Shown here one piece after another: positions 27,283 through 36,333 of a stretch of 40,379 nucleotides of DNA. Position 1 is the stretch's first letter. Every line of letters starts with the position of its first letter. The stretch comes from Candidatus Nomurabacteria bacterium RIFCSPHIGHO2_02_FULL_42_19 (GTDB lineage Bacteria; Patescibacteriota; Minisyncoccia; Phycocordibacterales; UBA9973): NCBI GenBank assembly GCA_001785615.1, contig MFUG01000017.1:1-40379 (forward strand). The letters are read 5' to 3'. Both the position numbers and the translations under genes were made by a program. The notes under the pieces were generated by a model. The model did not search any database and was not told where the DNA came from. It saw only the letters and a list, made by a program, of their open reading frames with translations.

Positions 27283-27510
27283 CTATTTTGCCTGGGCCTG
27301 CTTTGCCTTCTCTTTCTTTTGCTTCTTTTCGGCTTTCTTCACTAAATCCACTACCTTCATCCCGCGATAAAATCCGCAGGAAGCGCACACTGTGTGATTC
27401 CTCTTTAATTCCTTGCAGTTTTCGCACTTAACGAAATTGGTGCTAGCGAGCGCGTGGTGTGAGCGTCTGTTTTTCGTATGCGATTTTGTGCTCCTCATTC
27501 GTACTACCAT
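27283..27510 (-). CDS. rpmF: 50S ribosomal protein bL32
   Basis: STKSHTKNRRSHHAL...CENCKELKRNHTVCASCGFYRGMKV. Confidence 0.92.
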   Translation of the reverse strand: MVVRMRSTKSHTKNRRSHHALASTNFVKCENCKELKRNHTVCASCGFYRGMKVVDLVKKAEKKQKKEKAKQAQAK

Positions 27511-27601
27511 AATGTGGTCTATCCTAACACATTAAGGCCGAAAAGCAAACAAAAAGAAAATAACGGCTGGCAAAAAATATAAAAAATGTTATCATTGACA
27601 C

Positions 27602-28849
27602 ATGGAAAAAGACGACAAAAAAGACGATGCTCGAGACCATAAGAGAATCGGTAGAGAATTGGAGCTTTTTACCTTTAGCGATGTGGTGGGCAAGGGTCTG
27701 CCTCTTTGGCTTCCCAAGGGTGCAACTATCCGCCGAGAACTTGAGCGTTTTATCGTGGATGAAGAGATTCGCCGGGGATACCTGCATGTTCGTACGCCCG
27801 ATATCGCCAAGCTTGATTTATACAAAAAGTCCGGGCATTACCCGCATTACAAGGACTCCATGTATGCCCCGATTATTGTTGAGGACGAGGAGTTTATGTT
27901 GCGCCCAATGACCTGTCCACACCACTTTGAACTCTACCTTTCAAAACCACATAGTTATAGAGAACTTCCCATTCGCATCGCTGAGCTTGCTCAACTTTAC
28001 CGTTATGAACAGTCCGGAGAACTCATGGGTCTGCAACGGGTTCGCACTTTCTGTCTGTCAGACGCTCATATAATTTGTGCCACTGAGGAACAAGCAGTTG
28101 AAGAAATCGGTAAAGCTCTCGACCTCATTGAGTATGTAACTTCCGTGTTTAACTTAAAGCTTGACGTGGATTACCGATACCGCCTCTCTTTGGGTGACAG
28201 AAAAAATACAGAAAAATATTTTAAGAACGATGGAGCGTGGGAAAAGGGTGAAGACCTCTTGCGTAAACTGATGAAAAAAAGAGGTTCTAAATTCGAGGAA
28301 GCTAAAGACGAAGCGGCTTTCTACGGACCAAAGATAGATATCCAAATGAAAAATGCCAATGGCAAAGAAGATACCGCTTTCACCGTGCAGTACGACTTCT
28401 GCATGCCGGGAAAATTTAATTTAAATTATATCGGAGAAGACAGCAAAGAACACTTGGCCTTTGTGGTACACCGTTCCTCCATCGGCGCCATAGAACGCAT
28501 CGTGGCCCTCCTAATAGAGAAATACGTTGGCGCCTTCCCTCTGTGGCTCTCTCCAATACAGGTGAAAATCATACCGGTCCGCACGAATCATAATGCATAC
28601 GCCAAGGAAGTTTTTGAAATGCTGATGGAAAATAATATTCGGGTGGAATTGGACGACAGTGATGAAAACCTTGGCAAAAAAGTTCGCGACGCTAAAACAA
28701 ATAAAACATTTTACTGGGTCGTAATCGGCGACAAAGAAGTGGAAGCAAAAAACGTTACCCTAGAATCCCGCGACTCTGGCCAGCTCGGCCAAATGTCAAA
28801 AGAAGAGTTACTGAAAAAACTCTTGGAGGAAATAAAGAATAAAAAATAA
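27602..28849 (+). CDS. thrS: Threonyl-tRNA synthetase, catalytic + anticodon-binding domains only
   Basis: RDHKRIGRELELF, RPMTCPHHFELYLSKPHSYRELPIRIAELAQLYRYEQSGELMGLQRVRTFCLSDAHI; C-terminal HGTP anticodon domain. Confidence 0.95.
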   Translation: MEKDDKKDDARDHKRIGRELELFTFSDVVGKGLPLWLPKGATIRRELERFIVDEEIRRGYLHVRTPDIAKLDLYKKSGHYPHYKDSMYAPIIVEDEEFMLRPMTCPHHFELYLSKPHSYRELPIRIAELAQLYRYEQSGELMGLQRVRTFCLSDAHIICATEEQAVEEIGKALDLIEYVTSVFNLKLDVDYRYRLSLGDRKNTEKYFKNDGAWEKGEDLLRKLMKKRGSKFEEAKDEAAFYGPKIDIQMKNANGKEDTAFTVQYDFCMPGKFNLNYIGEDSKEHLAFVVHRSSIGAIERIVALLIEKYVGAFPLWLSPIQVKIIPVRTNHNAYAKEVFEMLMENNIRVELDDSDENLGKKVRDAKTNKTFYWVVIGDKEVEAKNVTLESRDSGQLGQMSKEELLKKLLEEIKNKK

Positions 28850-28853
28850 ACCC

Positions 28854-29060
28854 ATGAAAAGATTATATAAAAGTAATACAAATAAAATTTTCTTCGGGGT
28901 TATCGGCGGAGTAGGAGAATATTTTAACATGGACCCTACCCTGCTCCGATTGGCTTACCTTCTGCTCGCTATCCTCACAGCTTTTGTCCCAGCTGTCATA
29001 GCGTACTTAGTCGCCGGCTTAGTAGTGCCAAGCAGGCCTAAAGAACTGGAAAATAAATAG
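28854..29060 (+). CDS. PspC domain protein
   Basis: KRLYKSNTNKIFFGVIGGVGEYFNMDPTLLRLAYLLLAI. Confidence 0.9.
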   Translation: MKRLYKSNTNKIFFGVIGGVGEYFNMDPTLLRLAYLLLAILTAFVPAVIAYLVAGLVVPSRPKELENK

Positions 29061-29091
29061 TTTACTCTCCCCATTTTCATTTTCATTACAC

Positions 29092-29105
29092 TATCATATA
29101 TGATA
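29092..29105. promoter_or_regulatory. Upstream palindrome of the TrpR-like unit
   Basis: TATCATATATGATA, overlapping TGATATACT (extended -10). Confidence 0.75.
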
Positions 29106-29125
29106 TACTAATAAATAAAAATTAA

Positions 29126-29524
29126 ATGCCACACATATCGTCCAAAAAGCTTAAAAAAGAACATTTGCAAAAACTTTATAATGAATTTAGTGTTGCCCTT
29201 GAGAAGTCAGCTAGGAAATCTTGGGTAAAAATTTTCTTAAATGACTTTCTAACTCGCACTGAGAAAATAATGCTCGCGAAAAGATTCGCAGTCATCTATC
29301 TTTTATCAAAAGACGTTCCCGCCTCGTATATTGCCGAGGCTCTTTATATGAGCCCAGCTACTATTTTTAGAATGTCACTCAAATACGATATTGGTAAGTA
29401 CTCCTCACTTCTAAAGGCAATCAGGGAAGAAAACAAAGATATCTGGAGAATTTTAGAGAAAATTTTAAGGGCAAGATTGCCTCCCCGCGCCGGAAGAGGT
29501 AGGTGGAAATTTTTATATAAATAA
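29126..29524 (+). CDS. TrpR/YerC-YecD-like helix-turn-helix protein
   Basis: LNDFLTRTEKIMLAKRFAVIYLLSKDVPASYIAEALYMSPATIFRMS. Confidence 0.75.
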   Translation: MPHISSKKLKKEHLQKLYNEFSVALEKSARKSWVKIFLNDFLTRTEKIMLAKRFAVIYLLSKDVPASYIAEALYMSPATIFRMSLKYDIGKYSSLLKAIREENKDIWRILEKILRARLPPRAGRGRWKFLYK

Positions 29525-29546
29525 ACCATATTCGTACTCCTATTTT

Positions 29547-29574
29547 CTTAAGTTATCATATATGATAGGTTAAG
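29547..29574. promoter_or_regulatory. Downstream palindrome of the TrpR-like unit
   Basis: CTTAAgtTATCATATATGATAggTTAAG; inner 14 bp identical to 29092-29105. Confidence 0.75.
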
Positions 29575-29611
29575 AGGACGTGATGTGGGGGAAAAGTAAT
29601 TAAATAATAAT

Positions 29612-30166
29612 TTATTTACTTTCTTTTTTCAGTATCTCTAAGAGATTTCTTATTGCTTTGCCACGATGTGAAAACTTATTTCTCTCTTCGTCTGAGAGTT
29701 CGAGCATGGGTTTGTTTGTGCCATCCAGCTCCACAAATAATTCAAACCATCTACCTTTATGCTTGTTATCTTTTGGAGCAAAAATATTTCCATAATAAGT
29801 ACCCTCCGCGAGAGTAATATCTCCCTCCCCATGGCAGAGTCCAAGCCGGCAGGTAGCGCTTATGCGCGAGCCAGCAAATTTATTTCCCATCTCGTACGGA
29901 GTCATAACATTAAAAAAATCCTTCATGTATGGGCCCGGGAAGCCATTTAGCGCTTCGAAGGATACTGAGACATCATCTACCAGCACTGGATATTTGAATT
30001 TATCGTAAGCGCTTTTAAGCTTGTGCTTTATTATCTCTTCCGGGCTCCCCTGAATTTCCGGTTCATCCCAATTTTTCCGCTCGCAATTAAAAAATTCACT
30101 GAGTTTATAGGATAAATCCTTAAACTTAAAATCCGCCCCCGTAACAATAAAAAGTTTTGGTTTCAT
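29612..30166 (-). CDS. Ham1/RdgB-like non-canonical purine NTP pyrophosphatase
   Basis: FIVTGADFKFKDL...LVDDVSVSFEALNGFPGPYMKDF...KFSHRGKAIRNLLEIL. Confidence 0.82.
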   Translation of the reverse strand: MKPKLFIVTGADFKFKDLSYKLSEFFNCERKNWDEPEIQGSPEEIIKHKLKSAYDKFKYPVLVDDVSVSFEALNGFPGPYMKDFFNVMTPYEMGNKFAGSRISATCRLGLCHGEGDITLAEGTYYGNIFAPKDNKHKGRWFELFVELDGTNKPMLELSDEERNKFSHRGKAIRNLLEILKKESK

Positions 30167-30172
30167 TTTTTA

Positions 30173-30616
30173 TTATTTGTCTGGATCATAATCTTCTATA
30201 TTATTTTCAATAAATAAATTGATTGCTTTCATAATATTAGCCATTTCTTCTGGCTTGCTTTCAGTAACTTCACAGGCAAATTCGTAAATATCTTGATTAG
30301 ATATAGACAGCCACTTGCCATTTTGCACAAGAAAGAATATGAGGGTTGTAACTGCTATTCTTTTATTACCATTCTGGAATGGATGGTTTTTTACCATTAA
30401 ATAAAAAAGTATTGCTGACTTCTGTATAAGCCCTTGGTATAAACTCCTCCTGTCAAAAGTTTGGAATGGTGTTTCAATGCAACTTTCTAATTTATCTGGG
30501 AAGCGTGTTTCAAAATCCGGGATCGGTTCATTCCATTCCATGAACTTTTTAGCAAGTTGAAAGGCAATATATTCTACATCTGCAAGACCAATGCGTTTAA
30601 TGGTTTGACGCGCCAT
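30173..30616 (-). CDS. Fic/Doc family (death-on-curing type) protein
   Basis: VKNHPFQNGNKRIAVTTLIFFL: Doc-like HxFxxGNKR motif. Confidence 0.88.
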   Translation of the reverse strand: MARQTIKRIGLADVEYIAFQLAKKFMEWNEPIPDFETRFPDKLESCIETPFQTFDRRSLYQGLIQKSAILFYLMVKNHPFQNGNKRIAVTTLIFFLVQNGKWLSISNQDIYEFACEVTESKPEEMANIMKAINLFIENNIEDYDPDK

Positions 30617-30625
30617 ATAATTTTA

Positions 30626-30910
30626 TTATTCCTTACCAAGTTTACGTAATGCATCGCCATATTTCTTTACAACACGGTCAACTGTATTTTCTATGTCTTT
30701 CTTTCTTCTGTCGGGAACAAAAATACCCAAGATAGTTGCATATTCTTCTCTGGGAATTATATAGTTTCTGCCAATCTTTTCGGCATGTATTTGGCCGGAC
30801 TTAATCTTCTTAAAAATAGCGGTACGCGAAACGCCGAGCAATTTGGCTATTTCTGGGGCAGAAAAATATCTTTTGTTGTCTTTTTCTAAAATAGGCTTAT
30901 TTTTCAACAT
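30626..30910 (-). CDS. Excisionase-type HTH protein, putative antitoxin partner of Doc
   Basis: RYFSAPEIAKLLGVSRTAIFKKIKSGQIHAEKIGRNYIIPREEY; next to the Doc gene. Confidence 0.78.
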   Translation of the reverse strand: MLKNKPILEKDNKRYFSAPEIAKLLGVSRTAIFKKIKSGQIHAEKIGRNYIIPREEYATILGIFVPDRRKKDIENTVDRVVKKYGDALRKLGKE

Positions 30911-30918
30911 ATATATAG

Positions 30919-30934
30919 GTTAACATATGTTAAC
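30919..30934. promoter_or_regulatory. 16-bp perfect palindrome, putative operator of HTH-Doc module
   Basis: GTTAACATATGTTAAC 8 bp upstream of the HTH start codon. Confidence 0.7.
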
Positions 30935-30941
30935 TTATAAA

Positions 30942-31853
30942 TCAAATCACTTTTGTTTGTTCTTTTAAAAATTCCCAAAATTGTGGCCAGCTTTTATTTA
31001 CGGCTTTCCGAGCGTCTGGGGTAAAATTTAATTCCTTTTTATTCACCACTCCCCACATGGCCATTGCCTGTACCACTCGATGATCTCTAGAATCAATCGG
31101 TTCGTCAGCTTCCGCTTGAACTATTACTTTTTCCATCTCGTCTAAACGGGGAGTTTCGTGTCCTTGAAGTTTAGACCATTTCACTTTTCCTTCTTCTTTA
31201 GTCATATAGCCAAATACTCTAGCGAAACAATAATCTTCTGAGTGTACAGGAATAAAAGATGCTTTTATTCCGCTTTGAAGTTCTAAAAAGGCCTTGGCTT
31301 GATTTTGTAACGTCTCATCATACTTGGCTTGCCATACTAGCCCACCTTCTCTCTGTTTTTTCCAATGTTTTAATGCCTCTACGGTAGTTATTTTTACTTC
31401 GTAATCAATATTTTCTGGAATTGGTTCTTCGCTTCCTGAAAGTAACGCGGCGGTCACTCGTTGGGAGGTGTCATCAGGTAATGCCCGTAATTCTCGTAAA
31501 TTCAAATTAACTATATTAGGGTTATTGGGCATATTTTTTACTCTTTCTGTAAGAGTGCCTCTTGTTATGAATTTTTTATCACGACCCATTTTCCAGGATA
31601 TGAATTGCAAAATTCTATATAGGGTTCCGGACTCACCAACGTCTATCGGTTCATCTGTATTCCATACGGCCACGACCCTTTTCAAAGCTAGAAGATCGTC
31701 CCCGAGGTCAGTTTGTTGGTCTAAGAAATCTTTAATGTCGTTGCGGCCATTGACCAAATCTAACACGCCCATGCGAATAATCCAAGATTTATCTAGCGGA
31801 ATAAATTTTTCCCAATCTTTGTGCTCAATATTTTGTCCAGGCGTATCTTCCAT
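30942..31853 (-). CDS. Divergent EPSP synthase-like (EPT/AroA-fold) protein
   Basis: IDVGESGTLYRILQF, DTSQRVTAALLSG and DSRDHRVVQAMAMWGVV resemble AroA motifs; ~303 aa, shorter than classical AroA. Confidence 0.5.
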   Translation of the reverse strand: MEDTPGQNIEHKDWEKFIPLDKSWIIRMGVLDLVNGRNDIKDFLDQQTDLGDDLLALKRVVAVWNTDEPIDVGESGTLYRILQFISWKMGRDKKFITRGTLTERVKNMPNNPNIVNLNLRELRALPDDTSQRVTAALLSGSEEPIPENIDYEVKITTVEALKHWKKQREGGLVWQAKYDETLQNQAKAFLELQSGIKASFIPVHSEDYCFARVFGYMTKEEGKVKWSKLQGHETPRLDEMEKVIVQAEADEPIDSRDHRVVQAMAMWGVVNKKELNFTPDARKAVNKSWPQFWEFLKEQTKVI

Positions 31854-31856
31854 GAA

Positions 31857-34016
<2,160 letters not shown>

Positions 34017-34050
34017 TTACTTTTACGCCCTTTTTATATAAACTGAGAGA

Positions 34051-35181
34051 ATGTTAAATTTCGATATAAGTTCCCCGGAAGAACAAACCATAAAGAAGAT
34101 CCTTGAGTCAAAAAACGATGCCCAAAGTATCCGCCTAAAGCGTTATCTAGCCATGCCTGACCTCTCCCGCACCCCGGGCAGTCCACTGGAAGAAGTTGTA
34201 AGGAGGGCAAAGGAAGTTCCATCACTTAAAAATTTTGACGACATAAAAATTCCAGAAGTCGTCCCGACAAAAATTCTCTTTGACTTATTTAACATGCCCC
34301 CAGGACATGGAGCTCGAAGTAAATCCGACACTTACTATGTTGATGAAAATAACGTCCTGCGAACCCACGATACAGTGTTCTGGTATTATTATTTAAATCA
34401 TCCAGAAATCAAAAAACGGATTGAAAATAAGGAAACTCTCGGAGCCATTTGTTATGGTAAGGTTTACCGCAAGGATGAAATTGACCGTCGGCACATGAAT
34501 GTTTTCCATCAATTTGGTGGGTGGTTAATAGCGCCGGACGATAAAAAAAAGATTACACCGGAAGACCTAAAAAATACCCTCTCAGAAATAGCCATAAGTA
34601 TATTTGGAAATATTAATTTTCGTTTCTATGACCATAATTTTCCTTATACAGACCCCTCTTTCGAAATGGAAGCGGAAATTAATAGGGAGTGGATGGAGAT
34701 GTTGGGCTCTGGGATGGTAAGAAAAAGTGTCTTGACTAATTTAGGTCTAACCGGCTACCACGGCTGGGCGTTTGGTTTTGGTTTAGAACGTTTGGCCATA
34801 GCTTCTATGTCTCTCCCGGATATTCGTTTACTCTGGAGTGAAGACCCTAGAGTAAAAAAACAGTTAAAGCTCGGGCAGAAATTTGTAGAGGTGAGTAAGT
34901 ACCCACCAATTGTCCGAGATATTTCTTTCGTAGTAAAAAACGATTTCGTGCCAAATGATTATTTTGATTTTGTGAGAGAAACCGCTCCTGGCATTGTGGA
35001 ACAGGTAGAGCTTTTGGATAAATATAAAAATACGGAAAAATTCGGCATTGGGAAAATAAGTTACGCTTACAGAATCACCTATCGATCGCTAGAACGAACC
35101 CTAATCTCTCAAGAGGTAGATACGCTGCATAAAAAACTAGAAACCGAGACCGCTAAAATTTTTGAGGCAGTAGTACGTTAA
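34051..35181 (+). CDS. pheS: Single-chain phenylalanyl-tRNA synthetase-like protein (PheS catalytic core + FDX-ACB domain)
   Basis: THDTVFWYYYL, GKVYRKDEIDRRHMNVFHQFGG, FEMEAEI, GYHGWAFGFGLERLAIASMSLPDIRLLWSEDPR; C-terminal SKYPPIVRDISFVV...RTLISQEVDTLHKKLE (FDX-ACB). Confidence 0.88.
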   Translation: MLNFDISSPEEQTIKKILESKNDAQSIRLKRYLAMPDLSRTPGSPLEEVVRRAKEVPSLKNFDDIKIPEVVPTKILFDLFNMPPGHGARSKSDTYYVDENNVLRTHDTVFWYYYLNHPEIKKRIENKETLGAICYGKVYRKDEIDRRHMNVFHQFGGWLIAPDDKKKITPEDLKNTLSEIAISIFGNINFRFYDHNFPYTDPSFEMEAEINREWMEMLGSGMVRKSVLTNLGLTGYHGWAFGFGLERLAIASMSLPDIRLLWSEDPRVKKQLKLGQKFVEVSKYPPIVRDISFVVKNDFVPNDYFDFVRETAPGIVEQVELLDKYKNTEKFGIGKISYAYRITYRSLERTLISQEVDTLHKKLETETAKIFEAVVR

Positions 35182-35196
35182 TTTCTTTCAGCTTCT

Positions 35197-35427
35197 TTAA
35201 TGACCGGCATAATGGATAGAAAATTTATCCCTATCTCCCTCTCCTTTTTCATGCCTTATCTCATACCTATAGTTATTAGCATAGATAAAAGTTTTACCAT
35301 GCTCTTTGGCTTCATCTAAATAAGTTTTTGCCGCATGAAAATTATTGCTATGCCTCAGAAAACTCTCGGCGTGGTGAGTGTCACTATGAAAGTCAACGTC
35401 ATGTCCATTAATTGTGTGTATAGCCAT
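35197..35427 (-). CDS. Small His-rich hypothetical protein
   Basis: MAIHTINGHDVDFHSDTHHAESFLRHSNNFHAAKTYLDEAKEHGK. Confidence 0.5.
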   Translation of the reverse strand: MAIHTINGHDVDFHSDTHHAESFLRHSNNFHAAKTYLDEAKEHGKTFIYANNYRYEIRHEKGEGDRDKFSIHYAGH

Positions 35428-35615
35428 AAAATAAGTTAGTTAATCTAATAATTATGAATTATACCAAATTCGCCTCAACTGGGCTAATTCGTCTGCCGTG
35501 GCGAGAAAGAACACAGCCACCGGGGCAGAAGGCCTTTCCTCCTCCGTATTATTCATTACTTATCATCTTAATACAAAAAAACAAAATTACAAGATTTCGT
35601 TTAAGTAAAACACTC

Positions 35616-35653
35616 TTTGTTAGAAACCCTGCGATAGCAGAAAGTATAACAAA
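35616..35653. promoter_or_regulatory. Downstream palindrome of PaaX-like unit C
   Basis: TTTGTTA-GAAACC-CTGCGATAGCAG-AAAGTA-TAACAAA. Confidence 0.82.
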
Positions 35654-35654
35654 T

Positions 35655-36146
35655 CTACAGTTTTTTGTTTTTGAAATCATACCCTTTTACAAGCTTAAAT
35701 GTCTTGAGGTCTTCCTTTAGACCGATACTTTTTATATAATCTAAAAATTCTTTCGGAAGAGGTGATGGGCCGACCCAGACACTTTTCTGTATCATTAAAT
35801 AATTAAACTTTTTTAGATGCCAACGTAACCATTCCCTTTCCGCCTTCTTGGGCTCCGGAATATCGAACATAACTATTAAATCTCTTGGTGCATTTTTGTC
35901 AAACTTAAAATCAAATTGTTTTAGTGAATCAATTTTCTTCTTGATATAATTTATGCCTTTTGGGGTAATATAAAGTCCATCACAATCTTCTATAAACCCT
36001 TCTCTTACTAAAGAGGACATCGTTCCCCGTAAAGAATTGGACGGATAACTTTTAAACTTCGGCAGGCCTAAAAAATTTACACGGCTACCCTTATAATTAA
36101 AAGATTTACTGTTGAGCTCTTTCAAGATATCATATATAATTGTCAC
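35655..36146 (-). CDS. PaaX/Cas2-fold regulator (unit C), GTG start
   Basis: SLVREGFIEDCDGLYITPKGINYI then RDLIVMFDIPEPKKAEREWLRWHLKKFNYLMIQKSVWVGPSPLPKEF. Confidence 0.75.
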   Translation of the reverse strand: MTIIYDILKELNSKSFNYKGSRVNFLGLPKFKSYPSNSLRGTMSSLVREGFIEDCDGLYITPKGINYIKKKIDSLKQFDFKFDKNAPRDLIVMFDIPEPKKAEREWLRWHLKKFNYLMIQKSVWVGPSPLPKEFLDYIKSIGLKEDLKTFKLVKGYDFKNKKL

Positions 36147-36162
36147 ATAAAGAGTATAGCAA

Positions 36163-36200
36163 ATTGTTATAAATTCTGCTATCGCAGAAAATCTAACAAT
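36163..36200. promoter_or_regulatory. Upstream palindrome of unit C
   Basis: ATTGTTA-TAAATT-CTGCTATCGCAG-AAAATC-TAACAAT; minus strand TATACT (36153-36158) lies between it and the GTG. Confidence 0.82.
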
Positions 36201-36333
36201 ATAAATTAATAGACTTAACTATCCTAGAAGTAGAAAACCGCCCTCCAGACGATTTTCGTTTGAAAGACGGATGTGTTTAGAAACCAACAACGTAGATCTC
36301 CGTTGACCGGGTACTCTGTTTCTCCATTTAATT

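Noticed and set aside
27602-28849. ThrRS truncation caused by a frameshift or missed upstream exon
   Set aside because: Upstream DNA contains the intergenic region and rpmF on the opposite strand, with no TGS/editing-like translation in any frame of the supplied track.
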